A stretch of DNA of 64,000 bases from Bacteroidales bacterium (GCA_024400455.1 JAKSMU010000004.1:1-64000); one strand, 5' to 3'. Positions 35,173 to 44,260 are shown, counted from the stretch's first letter. Notes: a model not told the origin generated them from the letters alone. A program made the numbers and translations.

Positions 35173-35424
35173 TTGTGTGAAGCGTCACAAACTGACATTG
35201 CAAATGTTTTGTCGTTTTGTGAAGTGTCACAAAGTGCCGTTGCAAATGCTTTATCGGTTTGTGAAGCGTCACAAAGTGCTGTTGCAAATGCTTTGTCGTT
35301 TTGTGAAGTGTCACAAAGTGCCATTGCAAATGTTTTGTCGCTTTGTGAAGCGTCACAAAGTGCCATTGCAAATGCTATGCCGTTTTGTGAACCGTCACAA
35401 AATGTCATTGCAAATGAATTACCG
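35173..35424. repeat. Six 42-bp tandem repeats, each with a TTGTGA-N4-TCACAA palindrome
   Basis: Units begin at 35173, 35215, 35257, 35299, 35341 and 35383. The core of each is TTTGTGAAGYGTCACAAA (the first unit has GTGTGA) followed by a conserved GTGCCATTGCAAATG-like stretch. The spacer alternates AGCG, AGTG, AGCG, AGTG, AGCG, then ACCG. A degenerate unit follows at 35425. The period is divisible by three, so frames on both strands remain open through it. The palindrome has the shape of a CRP/FNR-type operator. There are no variable spacers, so this is not CRISPR. Confidence 0.85.
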
Positions 35425-35450
35425 TTTTTGTTGTCGTCACTTTTGACCAT

Positions 35451-35939
35451 GCAGTTTTCCGAGTTATTGTTTTACTGTGATGAAAGGCTACCTAACCCGG
35501 GAACATCCACGCTGAAGGCTTCATAATGAATGAGGCGGTTTTTGGTTCCCAATCATCGAGGTGCAAAAGTAATATATTTTGAAAGATTCCGCAAGGGGGA
35601 TGGAGCGATTTTTTGCGCAAATTTTTGTTTTTTTCTTTTTTTCGTGCGCCAGCCAATCCGTGCCAATTCATGCGCGGTTCCTGAGTTTATCGAAGGATGC
35701 GAATCTGTGATTTAATCTGTGTAAAATCAGCGTAATCCGTGTAATCTGCGGCTACAATAAAAAATCCTGCTGATAATCCCAACTGAAAATCCTACTAAAA
35801 ATAGCCGAAGGCATCTCCCATTAAAGGTCGCTCCGCTCAAAATCCTTACTGAAAATCTTGCTAAAAATCCTTACTGAAATTGGCTGTAGTTATCTAAAAA
35901 TCAGTGCAATCCGCGTAATCTGTGGTTCAAAAAACCAAA
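35451..35939. repeat. Repeat-rich intergenic DNA with interspersed 'AATCCGTGTAATCTG' elements
   Basis: No gene is seen in these 489 bases. Related elements AATCAGCGTAATCCGTGTAA (from 35726) and AATCAGTGCAATCCGCGTAA (from 35898) bracket a tract (35763-35880) of degenerate AAAATCCTTACTGAA / AAAATCCTACTAAAA copies. The AATCCGTGTAATCTG type of sequence is a familiar dispersed repeat in Bacteroidota intergenic regions. Confidence 0.6.
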
Positions 35940-36677
35940 TCACAATTCCTTCTTATGAAGAATGAAATCGTGGCCCAAATAAACCTCGCGCACATGCGGG
36001 TCGGCGGCCAGTTCCTCAGGCATACCCGACATCAAGACTGAGCCATCGAAAAGCAGATAAGCGCGGTCGGTAATCGAAAGCGTTTCATGCACATTGTGGT
36101 CGGTAATCAAAACGCCGATATTCTTGCGCTTCAGCTTGAAAATGATGCGCTGGATGTCCTCAACGGCAATCGGGTCAACACCGGCAAAAGGCTCGTCCAA
36201 AAGGATGAAATTCGGGTCGGTGGCCAAAGCACGCGCAATCTCCGTTCTTCTTCTTTCGCCGCCCGACAGCTGAATGCCTTTGTTTTTACGCACATGCTGC
36301 AAGCCGAACTCATCCAACAGACCTTCTAACTTTTCGCGTTGCTGCGCTTTATTCAAATCCTTCTTGAACTGCATGACCGACAGTATGTTATCCTCGACCG
36401 TCATCTGGCGAAAAACCGATGCCTCCTGCGCCAAATAGCCAATGCCCATCTGCGCACGCTTATACATAGGTTCGACCGTGATTTCACTTTCATCAAGGAA
36501 AACCTTGCCTGAATTCGGCTTGATAAGCCCCACAATCATGTAAAACGTGGTCGTCTTTCCTGCACCGTTCGGGCCAAGCAAACCTACGATTTCCCCTTGG
36601 TTGACTTCAACGCTAACTTGCTTTACGACTGTGCGCTGCTTATATTTTTTCACCAGATCTTGAGTCCAAAGTTTCAT
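35940..36677 (-). CDS. lptB: LPS export ABC transporter ATP-binding protein
   Basis: This 245-residue ABC ATPase has Walker [17 protein letters not shown] (near 33-48), the signature [15 protein letters not shown] (near 137-151), Walker [16 protein letters not shown] and the switch His in [10 protein letters not shown]. The opening [20 protein letters not shown] and the [17 protein letters not shown] segment are characteristic of LptB, which powers lipopolysaccharide extraction from the inner membrane with LptF and LptG. It follows kdsD after 11 bases, so LPS export and Kdo synthesis are co-expressed. An LptF/LptG-family permease lies at 60055. Confidence 0.93.
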   Translation of the reverse strand: MKLWTQDLVKKYKQRTVVKQVSVEVNQGEIVGLLGPNGAGKTTTFYMIVGLIKPNSGKVFLDESEITVEPMYKRAQMGIGYLAQEASVFRQMTVEDNILSVMQFKKDLNKAQQREKLEGLLDEFGLQHVRKNKGIQLSGGERRRTEIARALATDPNFILLDEPFAGVDPIAVEDIQRIIFKLKRKNIGVLITDHNVHETLSITDRAYLLFDGSVLMSGMPEELAADPHVREVYLGHDFILHKKEL

Positions 36678-36688
36678 AACATTCAGAA

Positions 36689-37654
36689 TTAAAAAATCCC
36701 TTCCTTTAATATGTCGTGCAAATGGATGACACCCAGATAAGCCTCGCCACTCACCACCGGCAACTGCGTAATGCTGTTTTGACGCATTTTGTGCAAAGCA
36801 TCAGCCACAAGTGCGTTTTCATCAATCGTCTTAGGATTAGGCGTCATGATTTCGGAAGCCTTAATCTTTTCAATGTCAGGATGCTTCATCAGCATACGGC
36901 GCAAGTCGCCATCAGTGATGATACCCAGCAATTTGCCATTTTCCGTAACGACAGCAGCGCCGAGGCGTTTTTTCGTCATCTCAATAATGACCTGAGCCAG
37001 ATTATCATCAGGACCGACTTCCGGCTTTTCGTTTTTCGTATAGAGGTCTTTCACACGCAGATACAGCTGTTTGCCCAAAGCTCCGCCTGGATGGAATTTG
37101 GCGAAATCGTTCATCGAGAAGCCACGGCAACGCATCAACGTAAGGGCGAGCGCATCGCCCATCACCAATTGCGCCGTAGTGCTGCTTGTTGGGGCCAAAT
37201 TATCAGGGATGCCCTCATTCGATACTGTAACATCCAACACAAAATCAGCCTGCTGAGCAAGAAATGACTGACGGTTCCCGACTATGGCCACTATCTTGTT
37301 GCCGCGCAGTTTAATCAAAGGAATCAGCACCTTTATTTCAGGCGTTTCTCCGCTTTTTGACAGGATGACAACAATATCGCCTTCGCGAATCATGCCCAAA
37401 TCGCCGTGAATGGCATCGGCAGCGTGCATGAAAACCGATGCTGTTCCAGTGGAATTCATCGTCGCCGTTATCTTTTGGGCTATGATTGCACTCTTGCCGA
37501 TCCCCGAAAACACAAGATTTCCCTTGCTTTCAAGGACTATTTGCACGATTTTGGAGAAATTATCATCCAAAAGCAACCTCAAATCAGCAATTGCATTTGC
37601 TTCATTTTCAATAATTTGACTTGCAAGTTGAAGAATATCTTGATTTTTTTGCAT
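36689..37654 (-). CDS. kdsD: Arabinose-5-phosphate isomerase (KpsF/GutQ family)
   Basis: The protein has 321 residues: an N-terminal SIS sugar-isomerase domain ([50 protein letters not shown]) followed by two CBS domains from about residue 205 ([20 protein letters not shown] and [14 protein letters not shown]). It converts ribulose 5-phosphate to arabinose 5-phosphate, the first step to Kdo for lipopolysaccharide. The CBS pair probably senses a nucleotide or a Kdo-pathway product. It is divergent from recQ, with back-to-back -7 elements between them. Confidence 0.92.
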   Translation of the reverse strand: MQKNQDILQLASQIIENEANAIADLRLLLDDNFSKIVQIVLESKGNLVFSGIGKSAIIAQKITATMNSTGTASVFMHAADAIHGDLGMIREGDIVVILSKSGETPEIKVLIPLIKLRGNKIVAIVGNRQSFLAQQADFVLDVTVSNEGIPDNLAPTSSTTAQLVMGDALALTLMRCRGFSMNDFAKFHPGGALGKQLYLRVKDLYTKNEKPEVGPDDNLAQVIIEMTKKRLGAAVVTENGKLLGIITDGDLRRMLMKHPDIEKIKASEIMTPNPKTIDENALVADALHKMRQNSITQLPVVSGEAYLGVIHLHDILKEGIF

Positions 37655-37694
37655 TTTTTCTCAGATTTTCTTGCGCCATAAAAGCTAAAAGCTA

Positions 37695-37702
37695 TAATTT
37701 TG
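37695..37702 (+). promoter_or_regulatory. Putative -7 element, recQ
   Basis: TAATTTTG, 60 bases before the recQ ATG. It is paired with an opposed element at 37718-37725. Confidence 0.4.
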
Positions 37703-37717
37703 TCTCAAATGAGATTG

Positions 37718-37725
37718 CAAAACTA
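37718..37725 (-). promoter_or_regulatory. Putative -7 element, kdsD-lptB
   Basis: TAGTTTTG on the minus strand, 63 bases before the kdsD ATG at 37654. Confidence 0.4.
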
Positions 37726-37762
37726 ATCAAAAAAACTTGATGCACCAAAAAAGGAGTTTACA

Positions 37763-39967
37763 ATGGCAAAAAAAGAAGATACTGCAATTCACAAGTTATT
37801 GAAAGAAGTTTTCGGGTTCGACCAGTTCAAGGGTAACCAGGAAGAAATCATCAAAAGCATTTTGGGTGGCAACAACACCTTCGTATTGATGCCTACCGGT
37901 GGCGGCAAATCGCTTTGCTACCAGCTTCCAGCGCTAATGTCGGAAGGCACGGCCATAGTAGTTTCGCCCCTCATTGCCTTGATGAAGAACCAAGTCGACA
38001 TGATTCGCAATTTCGGGACGGAACTTGGCATTGCCCATGTAATGAACTCTTCGCTCTCGAAAGCCGAACTGATTGAAGTCAGGGAAGACTTGATGAGCGG
38101 CAAGACCAAACTTCTTTATGTGGCTCCCGAATCACTCACGAAAGATGAAACCGTCGATTTTCTGCGCGGCCTAAAGATTTCTTTCGTTGCCATTGACGAA
38201 GCCCACTGCATTTCGGAATGGGGCCACGACTTCCGTCCAGAATATCGCCGTTTACGCCCCATTATCAATGCCATCGGCGACAAACTCCCCATCATCGCCC
38301 TAACCGCCACCGCTACGGTGAAGGTGCAGCAAGACATCATGAAGAACCTTGAAATCCTTGATGCCAAAGTCTTCAAGTCGTCGTTCGACCGCCCTAACCT
38401 TTATTACGAAGTAAGGCCAAAGACCAAAGATGTCATCAAGGACATTATTAAATACATAAAGCAAAACCCTGGCAAATCAGGAATCGTTTATTGTCTCAGC
38501 CGCAAAAAGGTTGAAGAACTGGCAGAAACGCTGGCCATCAACGGCATCAAGGCTTTGCCTTATCACGCTGGTTTGGACAGTCAGACACGAAAGGAAAACC
38601 AGGACAAATTCCTCATGGAAGAAGTCGATGTCATTGTGGCCACCATCGCTTTCGGCATGGGCATCGACAAGCCTGATGTGCGCTTCGTCATCCACCACGA
38701 CATCCCGAAAAGTCTCGAAGGTTATTATCAGGAAACCGGACGCGCAGGCCGTGACGGTGGTGAAGGCAACTGCATCGCCTTCTATGATTACGAAGACATC
38801 CACAAATTAGAGAAATTCAATAAAGGCAAGAATGTCGCAGAGCAGGAAATTGCACGCGAACTGCTAAACGAAACCGTGACATACGCGGAATCAGCCGTTT
38901 GCCGCCACCGTTTACTGCTGCATTATTTCGGCGAGGAATATAATAAGGAGAACTGCGGTTCGTGCGACAACTGCCGTTCACCAAAAGAGAAATTCGACGG
39001 CAAGGAAAGCATCCAACTTGTGCTTGAAGCCATCGAAGACACCAAGCAACTCTTCAAGACGAAACATATCGCCGAACTGCTAGCTGGCAAACTCACTGGC
39101 GACATCAAGGCTGCCAAGCAGGAAAACAACGAGTTTTTCGGCGCCGGTGACGAACATGATGAAAAATATTGGACCGCAGTTATCCGGCAGACTTTGGTGA
39201 ACAAACTGCTCACAAAAGACATCGAAAACTATGGTATTCTGAAACTGACCAAAGAAGGCCGTAATTTCCTCAAGAAGCCATACACCATCATGCTCGTAAA
39301 AGACCATGATTACGAAAGCTCCGATGATGAAGAGGCCGAAGCCTTGGCAATGGGCATGAGCAAGGACGGCGGCGCTGACAAGACCTTGTTCGCCATGCTG
39401 AAAGACCTGCGCAAGACCATAGCCAAGCAAAACAATCTGCCTCCGTTTGTCATCTTCCAAGATCCATCTTTGGAAGATATGGCCATCCAATATCCTATCA
39501 CCAAGGAGGAAATGACTCAAATCGCGGGTGTTGGCGCAGGCAAGGCCGAAAAATTCGGCGAACCTTTCATCAAGCTGATTAAGGAATATGTTGAGGAAAA
39601 CGAAATCACACGACCGAACGACATGGTGGTGAAATCAGTCGTCAATAATTCCGCGCTAAAAATCGGCATCATCACTAACATTGACAAGAAGATTCCGCTT
39701 GACGACATCGCCTACGGCAAAGGTTTGACATTCAGCGAACTGCTTACGGAAATCGAGAGCATTGTCTCTTCTGGCACGCACCTCGACCTGAATTATTACA
39801 TCGAAGACAATGTCGACATTTACCATCAGGAAGACATTCTGGATTATTTCCAGGAAGCCGAATCGGATGACGTCAAGAAGGCCTTGGAAGAATTGGGAGA
39901 AGACGAATACGAAGAAGACGAAGTCCGCCTGATGCGTATCAAGTTTATGTCGGATGTCGGCAACTAA
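37763..39967 (+). CDS. recQ: ATP-dependent DNA helicase RecQ
   Basis: This 734-residue 3'-5' helicase acts in recombination and fork repair. It has motif 0 FGFDQFKGNQEEII, Walker A LMPTGGGKSLCYQLPA, the DEAH box AIDEAHCISEWGHDFRPEY and motif VI GYYQETGRAGRDG. The zinc site has CRHRLLLHYFGEEY then CGSCDNC, followed by the RQC winged helix and a C-terminal HRDC-like region near 560-640. About 90 acidic residues at the C-terminus are extra. A real Shine-Dalgarno sequence, AAGGAG at 37751-37756, sits 6 bases before the ATG, which is unusual here. Confidence 0.95.
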   Translation: MAKKEDTAIHKLLKEVFGFDQFKGNQEEIIKSILGGNNTFVLMPTGGGKSLCYQLPALMSEGTAIVVSPLIALMKNQVDMIRNFGTELGIAHVMNSSLSKAELIEVREDLMSGKTKLLYVAPESLTKDETVDFLRGLKISFVAIDEAHCISEWGHDFRPEYRRLRPIINAIGDKLPIIALTATATVKVQQDIMKNLEILDAKVFKSSFDRPNLYYEVRPKTKDVIKDIIKYIKQNPGKSGIVYCLSRKKVEELAETLAINGIKALPYHAGLDSQTRKENQDKFLMEEVDVIVATIAFGMGIDKPDVRFVIHHDIPKSLEGYYQETGRAGRDGGEGNCIAFYDYEDIHKLEKFNKGKNVAEQEIARELLNETVTYAESAVCRHRLLLHYFGEEYNKENCGSCDNCRSPKEKFDGKESIQLVLEAIEDTKQLFKTKHIAELLAGKLTGDIKAAKQENNEFFGAGDEHDEKYWTAVIRQTLVNKLLTKDIENYGILKLTKEGRNFLKKPYTIMLVKDHDYESSDDEEAEALAMGMSKDGGADKTLFAMLKDLRKTIAKQNNLPPFVIFQDPSLEDMAIQYPITKEEMTQIAGVGAGKAEKFGEPFIKLIKEYVEENEITRPNDMVVKSVVNNSALKIGIITNIDKKIPLDDIAYGKGLTFSELLTEIESIVSSGTHLDLNYYIEDNVDIYHQEDILDYFQEAESDDVKKALEELGEDEYEEDEVRLMRIKFMSDVGN

Positions 39968-39968
39968 A

Positions 39969-40334
39969 ATGAGAGTACATTTTCACCATATTCTAATACT
40001 TTGCCTTTGCGCCATTTTCCTAACGGCTTGTGGCTCAAAAGATACGATTACGCCACCCGAGACATTGCTCAGCGAAAGCCAAATGATTGACATCCTGACA
40101 GATGTCCAATTGCTGGAAGGTGACATGAACTTTCGCCGTTCCGAAGGTGAAAACATCCAAGGGCGCAACAATCTTTATTACGAACAACTGTTTGCGCATT
40201 ACGGCATTACCGACAGCATTTTCAACGACAACATACGTTATTATACAGAGAAGCCCGCAATCCTTGAAAGGATTACGGACTCCGTTTATAACCGTCTGGT
40301 GAAAGAGCAAGAAAAACTTAAAGCTGCAGAGTGA
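39969..40334 (+). CDS. DUF4296 lipoprotein
   Basis: The protein has 121 residues from the ATG at 39969, one base after the recQ stop. A start 15 bases upstream, inside recQ, is possible. The signal peptide ends in a lipobox LTAC (Cys about residue 20). The mature sequence ETLLSESQMIDILTDVQLLE, then YYEQLFAHYGITDSIFNDNI matches DUF4296, a small helical domain of unknown function in Bacteroidota. It is probably an outer-membrane lipoprotein and is likely co-transcribed with recQ, though a functional link is not apparent. Confidence 0.82.
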   Translation: MRVHFHHILILCLCAIFLTACGSKDTITPPETLLSESQMIDILTDVQLLEGDMNFRRSEGENIQGRNNLYYEQLFAHYGITDSIFNDNIRYYTEKPAILERITDSVYNRLVKEQEKLKAAE

Positions 40335-41393
40335 TTATTTCCTCATCTCTCCAGCAATCAAATCATTCAATTGTCTAGCAGCATCTTCCAACATACTGTC
40401 TTCGGTTGGAAAAGGCAATTCCTTTTCATTGATTTTGCGCAAAGTTTCTTCAGAGCAAGCCTCACGGTCACCTTTTATGGTTGAATAATCGTGTTTGAAC
40501 GAAGAAGTCACTTCAAACGGGAAAGCAAAACGGTCGCGGTCCAAATTGACATCATAGTATTTCAAATGCCCTTTGATGGTAACACTCTTCGACTGCGATT
40601 TGTCAGTTACTTCAACCGTTTTTTCTCCATTGGTCTCCTTGAAAGTAACGCCATCGGTACGTTCAGGCATGGCTACTACATCTTCCAAAACTGCCGTTAC
40701 TACCAAATCGTAATGCACATTCTTATGTTCCGACAAATAGAAGTTGGCATGGCTTGGCGCAAACTCATCGGCATCGAAGTTTATCACTTCCGCTTCAAAG
40801 CCTTCAGGCATGAGATACTTGTAATCATTTTCAAACTGAATCAAGACATTTTCTGAAGAATGCAGCAACGCCTTCAAACGGAAATCCTGAATATGAGAGT
40901 TTTCAGGATTGGTCTTGCGCAACTGAATAATGTATTTTTCAGCCTCTTCGGCATCTGACTTTGTGCGACTGTCAAGCAGAACACTGCACTTTGCCACCAG
41001 GAAACTCTCCGCTTTGTTGCGCGAAGCGATAATCTCCTCATCGAGATTCAATTTGCCATAATCCAGTTCCTTCTTCAATGCCTGAGACAGGCAGCCTAAA
41101 GCATCGTTACGACCTTTCATGGCGCAGAAACGCTGATAGATTTCAGGCCAGACTTCCGGCTTACCCGAAGCTTTCAAGGCCTGAATCTTTTCATGATCTG
41201 CCTGATTGGCACGATGATATGAAGCAGCTAACATCTCCACATCCTTTTGTTTGTACCTGCCGGAGCACATGTCGGGAGCCAATTTCTGAATCACTTGGTC
41301 ATACTCCTGGTTTTCATAGAGTTTCTTGGTCGTATTGCATGAAACAGCCATCAAGCCGAGCAACAGGACCGGAATGAATTTCATGTATTTCAT
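40335..41393 (-). CDS. Predicted lipoprotein, helical repeat-like
   Basis: The protein has 352 residues from the ATG at 41393. The signal peptide has a lipobox (LLLGLMAVSC) with Cys near residue 17. The N-terminal part resembles tetratricopeptide-like helices: YENQEYDQVIQKLAPDMCSG and VEMLAASYHRANQADHEKIQ. The C-terminal half is beta-rich and resembles a domain of exported proteins (HKNVHYDLVVTAVLEDVVAM, KSVTIKGHLKYYDVNLDRD). No named family is certain. The stop directly abuts that of the DUF4296 gene on the other strand, so the genes converge with no spacer. Confidence 0.6.
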   Translation of the reverse strand: MKYMKFIPVLLLGLMAVSCNTTKKLYENQEYDQVIQKLAPDMCSGRYKQKDVEMLAASYHRANQADHEKIQALKASGKPEVWPEIYQRFCAMKGRNDALGCLSQALKKELDYGKLNLDEEIIASRNKAESFLVAKCSVLLDSRTKSDAEEAEKYIIQLRKTNPENSHIQDFRLKALLHSSENVLIQFENDYKYLMPEGFEAEVINFDADEFAPSHANFYLSEHKNVHYDLVVTAVLEDVVAMPERTDGVTFKETNGEKTVEVTDKSQSKSVTIKGHLKYYDVNLDRDRFAFPFEVTSSFKHDYSTIKGDREACSEETLRKINEKELPFPTEDSMLEDAARQLNDLIAGEMRK

Positions 41394-41468
41394 AATTTCA
41401 AAATCTAAATGACAATGATAAATTTGTACAAATTTCGCACCAAAAATGAAGGTTTTGAAAGATTTCCG

Positions 41469-41476
41469 TAATTTTG
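41469..41476 (+). promoter_or_regulatory. Putative -7 element, polyprenyl synthase
   Basis: TAATTTTG, ending 4 bases before the ATG at 41481, predicting a leaderless transcript. Confidence 0.45.
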
Positions 41477-41480
41477 CGTC

Positions 41481-42452
41481 ATGGAAAAGATTAAACAACT
41501 ACAGAACGACATCACCGAGTTTATCAGCAAATGCGATTTCGGAGGAAACCCGATTGAATTATACGAACCCATTTCATACACTATCTTGCAGAAAGGCAAG
41601 CGCTTGCGTCCAATGCTTTGTCTTTTGGCCAACGACATGTTCGGAGGCGATGAAAACGATGCCCTATGGCCAGCCTTGGCTTTGGAGACTTTTCATAACT
41701 TCACCTTGATTCACGACGACATCATGGATCAGGCGCCATTGCGCCGTGGCATGGAAACCGTCTACCAAAAGTGGAATTCCAACATTGCCATCCTTTCAGG
41801 TGACGCCATGCTCGCCATGGCCTTCGAATTTGCCATGAAGACCAAAAACGGCATTGCTGCTGCCCGACTTCTTGGCAAAGTGGCACGCGAAGTGTGCGAA
41901 GGACAGCAATTCGATTTGAATTACGAGACCCAAGGCGAAGTTACAATTGAACAGTATCTGGAAATGATCCGCCTAAAGACTGCCGTTTTGTTAGCCACAA
42001 GTCTGCAGATGGGCGCCACCATTGCCGGAGCCGACGAAAAAAACATCCAAGCTTTGTATGACTTCGGCATCAATATCGGCATGAGTTTTCAGTTGCAGGA
42101 CGACATTCTCGACCTTTACAGTGATGTGGAAGTGTTTGGCAAGCGTCATGGCGGCGACATTGCCGACAACAAAAAGACCTATCTCTACCTGAAAGCCTTG
42201 GAACTCGCCTATGGAGAAGACAAGGAACGCCTTCAGCGCTACTTTACAATGCGCGTCGACCACGACGAAGAAGAAAAGATTGCCGAAGTGAAGAAAATCT
42301 ATGACAGGCTCCATGTCAAAGAAGAGGTGGAACGCGTCATGATGGATTACGACCGCAAGGCCTTCGCTTTACTAGACTCAATCACCCTTCCCGAAGAAAA
42401 GAAAAAGCACCTCAGGACATACGCTGAGATGCTTTCAGGCAGGAAGAAATAA
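41481..42452 (+). CDS. Trans-polyprenyl diphosphate synthase
   Basis: The protein has 323 residues. Both aspartate-rich motifs are present: FTLIHDDIMDQAPLRRG (first, near residue 74-90) and FQLQDDILDLYSD (second, near 204-216), together with the GKRLRPML motif near residue 35. These enzymes condense isopentenyl diphosphate with an allylic primer. Chain length cannot be fixed from motif inspection alone; a C20-C40 menaquinone-side-chain enzyme is plausible. It ends 5 bases before the stop of the convergent Lys-rich gene. Confidence 0.92.
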   Translation: MEKIKQLQNDITEFISKCDFGGNPIELYEPISYTILQKGKRLRPMLCLLANDMFGGDENDALWPALALETFHNFTLIHDDIMDQAPLRRGMETVYQKWNSNIAILSGDAMLAMAFEFAMKTKNGIAAARLLGKVAREVCEGQQFDLNYETQGEVTIEQYLEMIRLKTAVLLATSLQMGATIAGADEKNIQALYDFGINIGMSFQLQDDILDLYSDVEVFGKRHGGDIADNKKTYLYLKALELAYGEDKERLQRYFTMRVDHDEEEKIAEVKKIYDRLHVKEEVERVMMDYDRKAFALLDSITLPEEKKKHLRTYAEMLSGRKK

Positions 42453-42457
42453 ATTGC

Positions 42458-42919
42458 TTATTTCTTAGTTTTCTTTTCGGCTGTAGTCTTTTTTGCCTTT
42501 GCAGCCTGATTGGATTTTACTTTTTGATCACGCTGAGCCTTGGTCATTTTTTCGGCAGGTTTGGCAGCCTTTTTCACTTGCTTTTCAGCAGCTTTGACAT
42601 CGCTCTTCACCTTTTTGTCGGTAGCCTTGATGTCTTTTTTCACCTGCTTTTCAGCCTTTTCTCTTTCCATCACGGCTTTCTTTTCTGCCTCTCTTGCCTT
42701 AATTTCTTCAGGAGTAACAGTTTTCTTTGTGTTAGTCTTTACAGCCGGTTTTGCGGTTTCGCTAGTTGGCTTGGCTTGAGCCTTGTTGGTCGAAAGAGTA
42801 GTCTTTTGTTCAGTCTTGGCTGATTTCTTAACGGTAGCATTTTGAGCATTTGCATTTTGAACGCTCATGGCGCTGACAGCGAAAAATGCCAATACGCCGA
42901 ATAAAACTGATTTTTTCAT
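42458..42919 (-). CDS. Secreted lysine/alanine-rich low-complexity protein
   Basis: The protein has 153 residues, with a signal peptide (MKKSVLFGVLAFFAVSAMS, cleavage near ANAQN). The rest is almost only Lys, Ala, Glu, Thr and Val, with repeated KAxKKxxK motifs such as EKQVKKDIKATDKKVKSDVK. It is predicted helical and strongly positive, and resembles histone-H1-like or coiled-coil tails. I do not recognise a family. A periplasmic polycation could bind peptidoglycan, LPS phosphates or nucleic acid; this is speculation. The N-terminal half contains Thr/Pro-containing linkers. Confidence 0.6.
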   Translation of the reverse strand: MKKSVLFGVLAFFAVSAMSVQNANAQNATVKKSAKTEQKTTLSTNKAQAKPTSETAKPAVKTNTKKTVTPEEIKAREAEKKAVMEREKAEKQVKKDIKATDKKVKSDVKAAEKQVKKAAKPAEKMTKAQRDQKVKSNQAAKAKKTTAEKKTKK

Positions 42920-42983
42920 TGTAGTGATAGTTTAAAGTTGTTATTGATTTATTCTTTATCAAATATCGTTCCAAAATAAATTA

Positions 42984-44195
42984 TTACGGCAAAAACAGGC
43001 AACTGTCACCATAACTCAGGAAACGGAAACCGTTGTCAAGGGCAAAGCGGTAACATTCTTTCCATTTTTCGCCTATGAGTGCCGAGACCAATAATAACAA
43101 AGTGCTTTTCGGCTGATGGAAATTGGTAATCAAGCCTGTGATGACGCGCATTTTGTAACTTGGCGCAATCATCAGCGAAGTGCTTGCTTCGAGGCGTGTA
43201 AGCTGATGTCTGTCAAGATATTGAAGAATCATTTGCAAAGCTTCTTCGGTTGTCAGAGACTCATGATTTTCGTAAGGATACCATTGGTCGACATGAAGAT
43301 CACGCAATTCAAGACCTTGTTCCTTAAGCATCAGGCCAATCCAATAAAGGCTTTCCAGAGTGCGTGTGCTCGTAGTGCCTACAGGAATGATATTTTTGCC
43401 CAAATGGCGAATAAGATTTTCTATCAAACTGCGCCGCACGATGATGGTTTCAGAATGCATGGCGTGTTCGCCTATGGTTTCAGACGCCACCGGGCGGAAT
43501 GTGCCGGCACCGACATGCAATGTCACTTCATCAAACTGAAAACCAGCAGCTTTCAAATCAGCAATCAAAGGTTGTGTGAAATGCAAGCCTGCCGTTGGTG
43601 CAGCAACAGAACCATCATAACGTGCAAAAACCGTCTGGTAGCGGTCGCGGTCTTCCGGCTCGGCATCACGGTGAAGATATGGCGGCAAAGGGATTTCGCC
43701 AGCAGCTTCCAAAATGCTGGCAAAAGGCATGTTTTCAGGTGCCCATGAGAACTCGATTTCCGAATATTGGTCGTTTTTCTCGACACGGTTTGCATTCAGC
43801 ACCACACTTTCTCCATTCACATTCAAAGTCATGCTGAGCAAGCCATCGCGCCAACGCTTTGAATTGCCCACCAAACACTTCCAACGCACCGGCGAAACGC
43901 TGCTGAACGCAATCTGATAATCATCGTCAGGTTCCAGACAAAACACCTCAATATGCGAACCCGTATCTTTCAAGAATTGAAGACGCGCGCGTATCACCTT
44001 GGTTTCATTGAAAATCAGCAAGGCGTCTTTTGGCAAGAATTGACCTATATGTTTGAATTGCGAAGCTTGTATCACACTGTCTTTCAGCACTAAAAGTTTT
44101 GATGCGTCACGCTCCGCCAAAGGATATTTTGCAATGCGTTCCTCTGGCAACGGATAATCGTATTCTTCAATGCTGATATTTTTTACCTCATTCAT
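42984..44195 (-). CDS. queA: S-adenosylmethionine:tRNA ribosyltransferase-isomerase
   Basis: This 403-residue enzyme makes epoxyqueuosine in tRNA by transferring the ribosyl part of SAM to preQ1. Family landmarks are YDYPLPEERIAKYPLAERDAS at the start, LIFNETKVIRARL (near 60-73), APTAGLHFTQPLI, VTLHVGAGTFRPV and VGTTSTRTLESLYW. It is slightly longer than typical (about 350) because of extra residues in the middle and at the C-terminus. A -7 element lies 15 bases upstream. The neighbouring genes are not queuosine-related. Confidence 0.94.
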   Translation of the reverse strand: MNEVKNISIEEYDYPLPEERIAKYPLAERDASKLLVLKDSVIQASQFKHIGQFLPKDALLIFNETKVIRARLQFLKDTGSHIEVFCLEPDDDYQIAFSSVSPVRWKCLVGNSKRWRDGLLSMTLNVNGESVVLNANRVEKNDQYSEIEFSWAPENMPFASILEAAGEIPLPPYLHRDAEPEDRDRYQTVFARYDGSVAAPTAGLHFTQPLIADLKAAGFQFDEVTLHVGAGTFRPVASETIGEHAMHSETIIVRRSLIENLIRHLGKNIIPVGTTSTRTLESLYWIGLMLKEQGLELRDLHVDQWYPYENHESLTTEEALQMILQYLDRHQLTRLEASTSLMIAPSYKMRVITGLITNFHQPKSTLLLLVSALIGEKWKECYRFALDNGFRFLSYGDSCLFLP

Positions 44196-44210
44196 TTTCT
44201 AAATTTTGCG

Positions 44211-44218
44211 CAAAAATA
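44211..44218 (-). promoter_or_regulatory. Putative -7 element, queA
   Basis: TATTTTTG on the minus strand, 15 bases before the queA ATG at 44195. Confidence 0.45.
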
Positions 44219-44241
44219 ACCTATATTTTCCAAAAATCGGT

Positions 44242-44249
44242 TACCTTTG
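44242..44249 (+). promoter_or_regulatory. Putative -7 element, GtrA gene
   Basis: TACCTTTG, ending 11 bases before the ATG at 44261. Confidence 0.5.
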
Positions 44250-44260
44250 CAACAAAGAAA

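Noticed and set aside
35173-35424. 42-bp repeats considered as a CRISPR array
   Set aside because: The whole 42-bp unit is conserved with no variable spacers and no cas genes; it is a plain tandem array.
34167-35450. A single 427-residue DUF6261 protein including the repeat array
   Set aside because: The family N-terminus matches the ATG at 34937; the upstream part is repeat-derived and open in several frames.
35125-35526. Plus-strand 133-residue open frame through the repeats
   Set aside because: It is produced by the same 42-bp periodicity and has no recognisable start context or family.
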